From an uncultured Blautia sp. (GTDB lineage: Bacteria > Bacillota > Clostridia > Lachnospirales > Lachnospiraceae), in NCBI RefSeq assembly GCF_947654165.1, contig NZ_CANTKB010000005.1:62001-126000 (forward strand): 64,000 nucleotides of DNA, given 5' to 3'. The notes beneath the pieces were generated by a model. The model was not told the DNA's origin. It worked only from the letters and a program-made list of their open reading frames with translations, and searched no databases. Below are positions 1 through 7,738 of the stretch, in pieces; the stretch's first letter is position 1; every line of letters starts with the position of its first letter. The position numbers and the translations under genes were made by a program.

Positions 1-1
1 A

Positions 2-1048
2 AGAGCTGAGAGCCGGGAAAAAATGCTGGAGAAGATTGAAGTGCTGGAAAAGCCTGTGGAGGTAGATGATTCCATGAGGATTACCTTACGTCCCAGGATC
101 ACCAGCGGAAATGATGTCCTGACCGTAGAACATCTGAGCAAATCCTTTCCTTCTCTCCCACTGTTTGAAGATTTGAATTTTTCCATTAAGCGTGGAGAGC
201 GTGTGGCCATTATCGGCAGCAACGGGACCGGAAAAACTACGATTTTGAAAATCTTAAATCAGATTCTTCCGGCAGATGAAGGTACTTTTCATCTGGGCAG
301 CAAAGTCCACATCGGATATTATGACCAGGAACACCATGTCCTGCATATGGAAAAAACTATTTTTGAAGAAATCCAGGACGATTATCCTAAGCTTACCAAT
401 ACCGAGATCCGAAATCTCCTGGCTGCATTTTTGTTTACCGGTGACGATGTTTTCAAACCGGTTTCCGCATTAAGCGGCGGAGAAAGAGGACGTGTTTCTC
501 TGGCAAAGTTAATGCTCTCAGAAGCTAATTTCTTAATCCTGGATGAGCCTACCAACCATCTGGATATTACGTCAAAGGAAATTCTGGAAGAAGCACTGAA
601 TAACTATGAAGGAACCGTATTGTATGTTTCTCACGACCGATATTTCATCAATAAAACAGCTACCAGAATCCTGGATCTAACCAACAAAAAACTGGTAAAT
701 TATATTGGAAATTATGATTATTATCTGGAGAAAAAAGAGGAATTAACCGAAATCTATGCACCAAAAGAAGACGAAGAAATTCTTGAGGAAACGGTTTCTG
801 CCACAAAATTAGACTGGAAACAGCAGAAAGAAGAACAGGCCCGCATACGGAAGAGAGAAAATGAATTGAAAAAGACGGAAAAGGCCATTGAAGAGCTGGA
901 AACCAGAGATGCCGTGATAGATAAGGAAATGTCCGATCCACAGGTAGCTACTAATGTGGCAAAATGTGTGGAGTTATCAAAAGAAAAAGCGGAGATCGCA
1001 GAAAAACTGGAAGAACTCTATGAAAAGTGGGAAGAACTGGCACAATAG
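2..1048 (+). CDS. ABC-F family ATPase, C-terminal part (5' end outside window)
   Basis: This is the second half of a soluble ABC-F protein. These proteins carry two ATPase domains and no membrane domain, and usually act on the ribosome. The frame is open to the left edge, so the first ATPase domain and the true start lie outside the window; the first ATG at 23 is internal. Visible are an interdomain linker, Walker A GSNGTGKTT, signature LSGGERGR, Walker B LILDEPTNHLD and the switch SHDRYF. A charged C-terminal coiled coil of about 80 residues follows, as in YdiF/Uup-type members. Whether it is a housekeeping factor or an antibiotic-protection protein cannot be told from this half. Confidence 0.9.
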   Translation, partial: RAESREKMLEKIEVLEKPVEVDDSMRITLRPRITSGNDVLTVEHLSKSFPSLPLFEDLNFSIKRGERVAIIGSNGTGKTTILKILNQILPADEGTFHLGSKVHIGYYDQEHHVLHMEKTIFEEIQDDYPKLTNTEIRNLLAAFLFTGDDVFKPVSALSGGERGRVSLAKLMLSEANFLILDEPTNHLDITSKEILEEALNNYEGTVLYVSHDRYFINKTATRILDLTNKKLVNYIGNYDYYLEKKEELTEIYAPKEDEEILEETVSATKLDWKQQKEEQARIRKRENELKKTEKAIEELETRDAVIDKEMSDPQVATNVAKCVELSKEKAEIAEKLEELYEKWEELAQ

Positions 1049-1070
1049 TCCAGTTCTTCCCTTTTGTCTT
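1029..1070 (+). terminator. Intrinsic terminator of the ABC-F gene
   Basis: A 12-bp perfect stem (GGGAAGAACTGG at 1029-1040 with CCAGTTCTTCCC at 1050-1061) is followed by a T-rich run. The stop codon sits in the loop, so the last codons form the left arm. Confidence 0.8.
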
Positions 1071-1110
1071 GGTATATGTTATTTATTTTTATGGCTTTTT
1101 AGGCAGCCGT

Positions 1111-2313
1111 TCAGGCTTCCAGTCTCTTTCGTATTTCTAAGATAAATTCTTTGCTGTTGAGCACTTTAGGGTTCTCCAGCATTGTAATCATTGCCAGGTC
1201 CTTTGTCATACTTCCTTCTTCGATAACGGCTACCGTAGCTTTCTCCAGCTTATCTGCAAATTCCTGAAGTGCTTTGTTTTCGTCCAGTTCGCCTCTTTTT
1301 CTCAGAGCACCGCTCCATGCAAAGATCGTTGCCACAGAATTGGTAGAGGTTTCTTCTCCTTTTAAATATTTATAATAATGACGCTGTACCGTGCCGTGTG
1401 CTGCCTCGTATTCAAAATATCCGTGAGGAGATACCAGAACGGAAGTCATCATGGCAAGAGAACCAAAGGCAGAGGAAACCATATCGCTCATGACATCACC
1501 ATCATAATTCTTACATGCCCAGATAAAGCCGCCTTCTGCTTTCATAACTCTTGCTACGGCATCATCGATCAATGTATAGAAGTAGGTAATACCCGCTTTC
1601 TCAAATGCTTCCTGAAATTCTTTTTCATAGATATCCTGGAAAATGTCTTTAAATGTATGATCATATTTTTTGGATATTGTGTCTTTTGTAGAAAACCACA
1701 GATCCTGTCTGGTATCCAGTGCATAAGAGAAGCAGCTTCTTGCAAAACTCTCTATGGAAGCATCCAGATTGTGCATCCCCTGGACAACACCTGCCCCTTG
1801 AAACTCATGCACCGGTTCTCTGGTTTGTGTGCCGTCTTTTGCAGTGTAGACCAATTCTACCTTACCGGGACCAGGAATAATCATCTCTGCATTTTTATAA
1901 ACGTCTCCATAGGCATGTCTTGCAAGCGTTATGGGTTTTTTCCAGTTTTTCACACAAGGTTCAATACCCTTTACAACGATAGGTGCTCTGAAAACCGTTC
2001 CGTCCAGCATGGAACGGATGGTACCGTTTGGACTTTTATACATGTTTTTCAAGTGATACTCTTCCATTCTCGCTGCGTTAGGTGTGATCGTGGCACATTT
2101 CACAGCTACTTTGTATTTTTTCGTAGCATTGGCAGCATCTATGGTTACCTGATCATTAGTTTTATTTCGATATTCTAAGCCAAGATCATAATACTCGGTC
2201 TTTAATTCCACAAAAGGCTGAATCAATTCTTCTTTTATGATCTTCCAGAGAATTCTGGTCATTTCATCTCCATCCATCTCTACCAGAGGTGTTGTCATTT
2301 TTACTTTTTCCAT
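1111..2313 (-). CDS. icd: NADP-dependent isocitrate dehydrogenase
   Basis: Oxidatively decarboxylates isocitrate to 2-oxoglutarate, making NADPH. At 400 residues it belongs to the homodimeric, eukaryote-like (type II) family and not the E. coli-like one. The N-terminus has PLVEMDGDEMTRILW, the substrate loop reads SPNGTIRSMLDGTVFR, metal-binding aspartates lie in IDDAVARV and YDGDVMSD, and the cofactor region has HGTVQRHYY. It is the last gene of a three-gene operon after a GntR regulator and a Re-citrate synthase-like gene. The context says it feeds 2-oxoglutarate to glutamate synthesis. The start at 2313 follows an AGGAGG site. Confidence 0.93.
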   Translation of the reverse strand: MEKVKMTTPLVEMDGDEMTRILWKIIKEELIQPFVELKTEYYDLGLEYRNKTNDQVTIDAANATKKYKVAVKCATITPNAARMEEYHLKNMYKSPNGTIRSMLDGTVFRAPIVVKGIEPCVKNWKKPITLARHAYGDVYKNAEMIIPGPGKVELVYTAKDGTQTREPVHEFQGAGVVQGMHNLDASIESFARSCFSYALDTRQDLWFSTKDTISKKYDHTFKDIFQDIYEKEFQEAFEKAGITYFYTLIDDAVARVMKAEGGFIWACKNYDGDVMSDMVSSAFGSLAMMTSVLVSPHGYFEYEAAHGTVQRHYYKYLKGEETSTNSVATIFAWSGALRKRGELDENKALQEFADKLEKATVAVIEEGSMTKDLAMITMLENPKVLNSKEFILEIRKRLEA

Positions 2314-2330
2314 GGTAGTTCCTCCTGTTT

Positions 2331-2996
2331 TTATTTCATTTCTTCTTTTAATACTTCATCCAGGCTAAAATTTTTAAGATTTTCAATGGTGTTTACAATA
2401 TGCTGATAAGCAGCCCGGTCAGCAGCAGATGCGTCTTTTTTTCGGATCGCCTCAAGGATTTCCTTGTGTTCTCTTGTTGAGGGCTGGGTTCGCTTCCTCT
2501 GTCGTACCGAAGCCATTCGCACACGCTGAAGATACTGATGAAAATCCAATAACGTATGTGCCAGAATCCGGCTTCCGGAGGCTTCATACAGCAGCTTATG
2601 GAATTCTCCATCCTGTTGGCAGACCTGTTCAAAATTGCCTTTTTCCACATGGAAATCCGAAAGCAAAATGGTTTCCTCCATTTTTTCTAACTGTTCTTCT
2701 GTTACATGTTCTGCTGCCATGGCTGCACATAATCCCTCCAGTTTTGCACGGATCAGATACATATCCATAACATCTTTTGATGAAATCCCTGTCACAAATG
2801 CCCCTTTATTGGGGATGAGCTGAACCAGTCCTTCCAGCTCCAGCTGTCGGATCGCCTCTCGGACGGGAGTGCGGCTGACACCCATCTCTTTTCCGATGGT
2901 ACATTCCACCAGCTCATCTCCCTTTTTGTACTTTCCCCGCAAAATATCGTTTCTTAGTTTTTCAAATACCTTCCCACGTAAAGATTCTCCTGCCAT
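2331..2996 (-). CDS. GntR-family transcriptional regulator (FadR/FCD subfamily)
   Basis: A 221-residue DNA-binding regulator. The N-terminal winged helix has the GntR signature (LRNDILRGKYKKGDELVE, then VSRTPVREAIRQLELEGLV). The C-terminal helical domain is FCD-like, with a metal/ligand pocket suggested by DGEFHKLLYEASG and HKEILEAIRKKD. It lies inside the citrate synthase-isocitrate dehydrogenase operon, 7 nt after the first gene and 17 nt before icd. A palindrome of the type bound by this family overlaps the operon promoter, so it probably controls its own operon. The ligand is unknown; citrate or a related organic acid would be a guess. Confidence 0.88.
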   Translation of the reverse strand: MAGESLRGKVFEKLRNDILRGKYKKGDELVECTIGKEMGVSRTPVREAIRQLELEGLVQLIPNKGAFVTGISSKDVMDMYLIRAKLEGLCAAMAAEHVTEEQLEKMEETILLSDFHVEKGNFEQVCQQDGEFHKLLYEASGSRILAHTLLDFHQYLQRVRMASVRQRKRTQPSTREHKEILEAIRKKDASAADRAAYQHIVNTIENLKNFSLDEVLKEEMK

Positions 2997-3003
2997 GTTA
3001 ACT

Positions 3004-4401
3004 TCATCCTTCTCCTAATGTTATTCCCAGACGATTGCAGCTCTCTGCAATCACGGTAAGAAGTTCTTCATCGGTCAGTACCGTCACACGGCCCTCTTCA
3101 TACTGGGCATCTACCCAAGCCTTAACCATGGCAACCAGTTCACTGTTCTTATCCACTTGTCTGTCCTGAGTCAGACGGAAATGATTATTGATCCAGTGTG
3201 CAATACCTGCTAATCCCGAGGTATTGGAGACCGCCACCTGAGGTGCACGGTGAAGAAACTTCTCTGTATCAAAAATATTATAAATCTCTTCATTTTTCAA
3301 GAGGCCATCTGCATGAATTCCTGCTCTTGTCACATTAAAAGACGTTCCGACAAACGGTGTTCTTGGCGGAATCGAATAGCCGATTTCTTTTTCGTAGTAT
3401 TCCGCCAGCTCTGTGATGGCTGTAGTATCCATGCCATCCAGGCTTCCTTTTAGCTGGGCATATTCGAATACCATAGCCTCCAGAGGTGTATTTCCGGTTC
3501 GTTCTCCGATTCCAAACAGGGAACAATTCACACCGCAGGCACCATAGAGCCATGCAGTCGTAGAATTGCTGACTGCCTTGTAGAAATCATTGTGTCCATG
3601 GAATTCGATGAGTTCTGAAGGGATTCCCGCATGAGTCATAATGCCGTAGATGATACCTGGAATGGAACGGGGAATCACAGCTCCCGGATAATTGACTCCG
3701 TATCCCATGGTATCACAGCAGCGTACCTTAATAGGAATCGCATATTCCTCCATCAGTTTTGTCAATTCCAGACAGAATGGAATAACATAGCCATAAATAT
3801 CTGCCCTTGTGATATCCTCCAGATGACATCTTGGGCTGATTCCGATTTCCAGACAATCTCGAATCACAGACAGATAATGATCCATAGCCTGTCTTCTTGT
3901 CATCTTCATTTTATAAAAAATATGATAATCCGAACAGCTTACCAGGATTCCTGTTTCTTTTAATCCAATATCTTTTACCAGTTCAAAGTCTTTTTTATTT
4001 GCACGGATCCAACTGGTAACTTCCGGAAACTGATATCCTTTTTCCAAACATTTATAAACCGCATCCCGGTCTTTTTTGCTGTATAGAAAAAATTCACTCT
4101 GGCGGATTTTTCCGTTTGGACCTCCCAGGCGATGAAGATAATCATAGATGGTTACAATCTGTTCCGTACTGTAAGGTGCTCTGGACTGCTGTCCGTCACG
4201 GAAGGTGGTGTCTGTGATCCAGATGTCATCGGGCATGTGGTGAGGCACGATCCTATCGTTAAATGCAATTTTCGGGACTTCCGAATAAGGGAACAGATTT
4301 CGGAATACATTGGGCGTATCCACATCAACCAATGGATACATATGTTCCTCTAATTCTAATAAATTTGTATGATAATTCATTCTGACTGCTCTGTTGACCA
4401 T
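3004..4401 (-). CDS. Re-citrate synthase-like DRE-TIM metallolyase (homocitrate/isopropylmalate synthase family)
   Basis: A 465-residue acyl-CoA condensing enzyme of the HMG-CoA lyase-like family. The catalytic/metal motif TDTTFRDGQQSRAP is near residue 65, the metal-binding HxH is in EFHGHNDF, and the family signature GERTGNTPLEAM follows. There is no C-terminal leucine-binding regulatory domain, as expected for something other than leucine LeuA. Being in one operon with isocitrate dehydrogenase argues that it makes citrate from oxaloacetate and acetyl-CoA (Re-citrate synthase), which many clostridia use in place of the usual enzyme. Homocitrate or isopropylmalate synthase remains possible. 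No aconitase is adjacent. The start has AGGAG about 10 nt upstream; a second Met lies at codon 8. Confidence 0.75.
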   Translation of the reverse strand: MVNRAVRMNYHTNLLELEEHMYPLVDVDTPNVFRNLFPYSEVPKIAFNDRIVPHHMPDDIWITDTTFRDGQQSRAPYSTEQIVTIYDYLHRLGGPNGKIRQSEFFLYSKKDRDAVYKCLEKGYQFPEVTSWIRANKKDFELVKDIGLKETGILVSCSDYHIFYKMKMTRRQAMDHYLSVIRDCLEIGISPRCHLEDITRADIYGYVIPFCLELTKLMEEYAIPIKVRCCDTMGYGVNYPGAVIPRSIPGIIYGIMTHAGIPSELIEFHGHNDFYKAVSNSTTAWLYGACGVNCSLFGIGERTGNTPLEAMVFEYAQLKGSLDGMDTTAITELAEYYEKEIGYSIPPRTPFVGTSFNVTRAGIHADGLLKNEEIYNIFDTEKFLHRAPQVAVSNTSGLAGIAHWINNHFRLTQDRQVDKNSELVAMVKAWVDAQYEEGRVTVLTDEELLTVIAESCNRLGITLGEG

Positions 4402-4471
4402 GACTTCTTCTCTCCTAACCTCTATGACAAGTTAATTATATAATCATTTATCATAGTAAATTGTTTGTATC

Positions 4472-4500
4472 ATTGTATACAATAGTACAGTCATTGTCAA
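4472..4500 (-). promoter_or_regulatory. Sigma-A promoter with overlapping GntR-type operator
   Basis: On the minus strand, TTGACA (4500-4495), a 17-bp spacer and TACAAT (4477-4472) form a near-consensus promoter for the citrate synthase/GntR/icd operon. A perfect 12-bp palindrome ATTGTATACAAT (4472-4483) covers the -10 box. Its GT-N2-AC core is typical of FadR-subfamily operators, so repression by the operon's own GntR protein is likely. Confidence 0.78.
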
Positions 4501-4651
4501 GATATTTTTTAAATACTATAGAAGCTATAACCATACGTTATATTTCAAGATATAAAAATAATGAATGTTCTCTTGCTATTTTTCTCTAAATCCGTTACAA
4601 TTAATAATATATAAGAACATATATTCGGTTTTCGCACGGAGGTTTAGACAG

Positions 4652-5101
4652 ATGAAATCCCTTTGGCATATCCCCTGTATCATTTTACTGCTTCTTGCAG
4701 CAGCGTTTTTTATATATCGCAAAAAGAATTACTATCCATATGCAGCCAGACATTTACTGACGAAAAGAGAATACCGTTTTTATCTTCTTCTGCGGGAAGT
4801 GGCGGATGAATATCACTATATTGTGTGCCCAAAAATCGGTGTGAAAGATTTGCTGAGTGTGACAGATCAAAAACAATATATGAAATATTTTCATAAAATT
4901 GCTCAGAAGCATGTGGATTTTGTGATCTGTGATAAGGATTTGTACGTGCTGTTTGCCATTGAACTGGATGACAGCACTCACGAAACAAAAGATGCTAAAA
5001 AACGGGATCACCTAAAGGACAAAGCTTTTGCTGCTGCGGGAATCCCATTAAAAAGAATCCGTGAAATTGACAAAAAACAGATTTACAAACTGTTTCGTTA
5101 A
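4652..5101 (+). CDS. DUF2726-like membrane-anchored protein
   Basis: A 149-residue protein with one N-terminal membrane segment (about residues 5-20) followed by a cytoplasmic DUF2726-like domain. That domain is a nuclease-fold-like region: LLTKREYRFYLLL, then YIVCPKIGVKDLL, a DFVICDKDLYVLFAIELDD strand pair and a DHLKDKAFAAAGIPL helix. No enzymatic activity is established for the family. The start was placed at 4652 because GGAGG at 4638-4642 is 9 nt upstream; an upstream in-frame ATG at 4565 has no such site. It stands alone, divergent from the citrate synthase operon. Confidence 0.75.
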   Translation: MKSLWHIPCIILLLLAAAFFIYRKKNYYPYAARHLLTKREYRFYLLLREVADEYHYIVCPKIGVKDLLSVTDQKQYMKYFHKIAQKHVDFVICDKDLYVLFAIELDDSTHETKDAKKRDHLKDKAFAAAGIPLKRIREIDKKQIYKLFR

Positions 5102-5120
5102 GGTTATTTTCATAAAAATA

Positions 5121-5157
5121 AGGAGGTATCATATCAAAACAGCTCCTCGTTTTTTAT
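5121..5157 (+). terminator. Weak candidate terminator
   Basis: A short stem (AGGAG at 5121-5125 with CTCCT at 5143-5147) precedes a T-run, 20 nt after the DUF2726-like gene. The stem is only 5 bp. Confidence 0.35.
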
Positions 5158-5179
5158 CCCATTTTTTATGGTGGAATCT

Positions 5180-5789
5180 CTATTCATTTTTGGCATAACA
5201 ATCTACCAGATTTATTCTCTCCCTATCCATAGAGGGTTTGCTGTGTTTCTTCCAAATCGGTAAAAATCCAATAACAGCTCCACAGACTGCAGGAAGTATC
5301 CAGCCCAAGTGTAATTCGTAAAGAGGAAGTTTTCTTGCCCATTCTGTGAAGATTCCAAAGGTGATACCGATATTATCCATTGCGTTTAGAAAAGCAAAGC
5401 AAAAAGCTCCGATCATACTGAGAATATACACCATCTTCCTGTCTCCAATCCATTTTCTTACAAAGGAAAGCAGAATCAGCACGATCAATGCCGGATAGAT
5501 CATCATAAGTACGGGCTGGGAAACCGCTATGAGATAAGAAAGACCTACATTGCTTACAGCGAAGCTGAACAAACATACCGCTGCTGTGATCTTCCGGTAA
5601 GAAACAGAAGGCAGAGGTTCATGAAAATAATCTGCAAAGGACGTGGTGAGTCCAATGGAAGTGGTCATACAGGCCAGGAAGACAGATGCTCCCAGCACCA
5701 GGAGGAAAAATCATGTTGCCTGCTCCAAAAAAGATAGCAAATGAAGCAAATGTCAGAGACAGGATTTGTCTCATTTTCAGCTTTTCCAT
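5180..5789 (-). pseudogene. brnQ: brnQ-type branched-chain amino acid:cation symporter, internally deleted
   Basis: Remnant of a LIVCS-family transporter. From the ATG at 5789, which has a GGAGAG site, the first 20-odd residues are a good BrnQ N-terminus (LTFASFAIFFGAGNMIFPP). The sequence then jumps, with a change of frame near 5698, to the last third of the protein (LGASVFLACMTTSIGLTT onward, about four membrane segments, ending at 5180). The normal protein has about 430 residues, so some 250 are missing. The C-terminal piece could only start at a GTG at 5698. It is not expected to transport. Confidence 0.8.
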
Positions 5790-6067
5790 AGGTTTCTCTC
5801 CATATCGTGGCGAATCTTTCTGTTTTCCACAGTATCAAATACAATAGAAAAATCATAGTCCTCGGGATAGCGTTTTTCTGCTGCTACATGAAGTTCCTGA
5901 TGATAGGCAGTTCTTTTGGCATATTCCAACATTCTCTCAGGTATTCCAAACACTCCGCTGTAATTCACGATAAAAAAAGCATGACACATCGCCATGCTTT
6001 CTATAGACCTGGTTGTGTCCGAAAATACATGGTAAAGTAGATTCTGGTAAAATAGGTATAACAACAA
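5777..6067 (-). CDS. Unrecognised ORF, possibly a remnant, overlapping the brnQ start
   Basis: A 96-residue frame whose second half (HAFFIVNYSGVFGIPERM, then LHVAAEKRYPEDYDFSIVF) looks protein-like. I do not recognise the family. Its end overlaps the brnQ start by 13 nt, as in a translationally coupled operon, so it may be the C-terminus of a gene whose 5' part has been lost. The N-terminal residues have no convincing ribosome site. A promoter at 6188-6215 would transcribe it. Confidence 0.35.
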   Translation of the reverse strand: MLLYLFYQNLLYHVFSDTTRSIESMAMCHAFFIVNYSGVFGIPERMLEYAKRTAYHQELHVAAEKRYPEDYDFSIVFDTVENRKIRHDMERNLWKS

Positions 6068-6187
6068 AAAAGGTATAACACGAATAATTCCGTTCTTATA
6101 TCCTTCCCACAGCTATGCAGTTAGCTGAAATCTCTTTACTACGCACTTAACAAACGCTTCACTCCCTTTTTAATCAAATTCTTCTCT

Positions 6188-6215
6188 TTTATATCACAAT
6201 CCATTTTTTTGTCAA
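6188..6215 (-). promoter_or_regulatory. Candidate sigma-A promoter upstream of the brnQ remnant
   Basis: Minus-strand TTGACA (6215-6210), a 16-bp spacer and TATAAA (6193-6188). It lies about 120 nt before the remnant ORF; the leader between them has no clear gene. Confidence 0.5.
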
Positions 6216-6239
6216 ATTTTTTTCTTCCATAATAATTTT

Positions 6240-7106
6240 TTATTGCAGGAATCTCTGTAATTGAAAAAGCCCCCACCCTTGAAGGTTGTGAGGGTAACCC
6301 AGATCTTTTGCAGATACCTTTAACTTTCTTTTTACGTCTACATTAGAATATTCTGGATGTTTTTCCAATAAAAGAGCAATTCCTCCGGTCACTATGGGAG
6401 TTGCCATAGAGGTGCCGCTTTTGGCTGCATAGGGACTTTTTTGATTGCTGCAGGAAATAATTTCATTTCCCGGAGCTACAATATCCGGTTTGCTGATGCA
6501 GTCTCTGGTCGGTCCACGGCCGGAAATCCCCTGATTTTTTAAGATCATATCGGATGCTCCCACGGTAATCACTTTTTTGCTGCACCCGGGAGCGGTAATA
6601 CTGCCACGATGAGGTCCCAGGTTTCCTGCTGCTGCTACGATGACCAGCCCCGTATCCCAGGCATCTTCCACTGCCCGGATCAGATCAGAATTATCCTCCT
6701 GTGTCGTAGTGCCAACAGAAATATTCACAATTCGTATGTGGTATAGTTCTTTGTATTCTTTAATCCACTGCATCGCATTTATGACATATTCTTTTTTCCC
6801 ATTTCCTTTTTCATCTAAAACTTTTATGGGAATCAGACTGCATCCGGGAGCAATCCCACAATATTTTCCCCTGCTTCCTTTTCCATCTCCTCCGATAATG
6901 CCTGCCACATGTGTTCCATGCCCGTTGTCATCATAAGGAGTGACTTTCCCGTGTATAAAATCTTGAAAAGCTGTGATCCGGTTTCGAAAATCTATATGAG
7001 GGAAGATGCCGGTATCCAGTACAGCGACTCCAACACCTTTCCCTTGATAAAGTCTATTGTTTGTATCATGACACCAATAGTCGATAGTCCGCTTTGCTTT
7101 GTCCAT
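6240..7106 (-). CDS. Subtilisin-like serine protease (S8), cytoplasmic type
   Basis: A compact 288-residue subtilase. The catalytic triad is visible: Asp31 in AVLDTGIF, His63 in NGHGTHVAG and Ser233 in SGTSMATP, with the oxyanion Asn in AAAGN. There is no signal peptide or long propeptide, which fits the intracellular serine protease group rather than a secreted subtilisin. The N-terminal 20 residues (IDYWCHDTNNRLYQGKG) may be a short inhibitory extension. It is a single gene. The region up to 7350 holds an AAGGTATCATACCTT palindrome (7235-7249) whose role is unclear. Confidence 0.88.
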   Translation of the reverse strand: MDKAKRTIDYWCHDTNNRLYQGKGVGVAVLDTGIFPHIDFRNRITAFQDFIHGKVTPYDDNGHGTHVAGIIGGDGKGSRGKYCGIAPGCSLIPIKVLDEKGNGKKEYVINAMQWIKEYKELYHIRIVNISVGTTTQEDNSDLIRAVEDAWDTGLVIVAAAGNLGPHRGSITAPGCSKKVITVGASDMILKNQGISGRGPTRDCISKPDIVAPGNEIISCSNQKSPYAAKSGTSMATPIVTGGIALLLEKHPEYSNVDVKRKLKVSAKDLGYPHNLQGWGLFQLQRFLQ

Positions 7107-7282
7107 GCCAAAACATATCCTTTTTAATTAGACTATTCATAAGTGAGCATTTGGAGAATATTTATTAATTTCTTCATCTCTCTATATTCGTTATAATAAA
7201 AATTAAAGTGCTTCTCTTAATACTATCAATGACAAGGTATCATACCTTTCTTTGATATTTTGTAAATAGGCATTTAAGTAAA

Positions 7283-7333
7283 TTGACAATTTTCCGATTC
7301 ACATCTATAATATTTATATTACAATCGTAAGAT
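7283..7333 (+). promoter_or_regulatory. blaI-blaR1 promoter and BlaI-type operator
   Basis: TTGACA (7283-7288), a 17-bp spacer and TATAAT (7306-7311) form a consensus promoter. Directly downstream, TTAC-AATC-GTAA (7319-7330) in an AT-rich context resembles the BlaI/MecI dyad (TTACA...TGTAA). The placement predicts autorepression by BlaI. Confidence 0.72.
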
Positions 7334-7350
7334 TTTGAAGGAGGCAAATT

Positions 7351-7737
7351 ATGAATACACTTCCCCAAATTTCCGAAGCAGAGTTTGAGGTCATGAAAAT
7401 CGTATGGAAATATGCACCTGTCAGCACAAATGAAATTACAGAAAAGCTATTGCAGACTACAACCTGGAGTCCAAAAACAATTCAGACTCTGATCAAACGT
7501 CTTGTAACCAAAGGTGCTCTCACATACGAAAAACGAAGTCGCATGTTTATTTATACTCCAGTAGTAAAAGAAGACGAATATATCAGTCAGGAAAGTTCTT
7601 CCTTTCTAAACCGCTATTACGATGGAGATATTACAGCTATGGTATCTGCCTATATAGAAAATGACAAATTATCGAAATCGGAACTGGATACGCTCCGCAC
7701 TCTTCTTTCGCAGAGACAGGAAAAAGGGGGAAAATAA
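7351..7737 (+). CDS. blaI: BlaI/MecI/CopY-family repressor
   Basis: A 128-residue winged-helix repressor: ISEAEFEVMKIVWKY, a recognition helix region WSPKTIQTLIKRLVTKGAL, and a C-terminal dimerisation helix. In this family the paired BlaR1 protease signal leads to repressor inactivation. AAGGAGG lies 6 nt before the start. It is directly followed by blaR1. No beta-lactamase gene is in the window, so the regulated target other than the operon itself is unknown. Confidence 0.9.
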   Translation: MNTLPQISEAEFEVMKIVWKYAPVSTNEITEKLLQTTTWSPKTIQTLIKRLVTKGALTYEKRSRMFIYTPVVKEDEYISQESSSFLNRYYDGDITAMVSAYIENDKLSKSELDTLRTLLSQRQEKGGK

Positions 7738-7738
7738 T

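Noticed and set aside
1378..2178. A 266-codon frame on the plus strand opposite icd.
   Set aside because: It lies entirely within a conserved enzyme gene on the other strand, has no ribosome site and an implausible composition.
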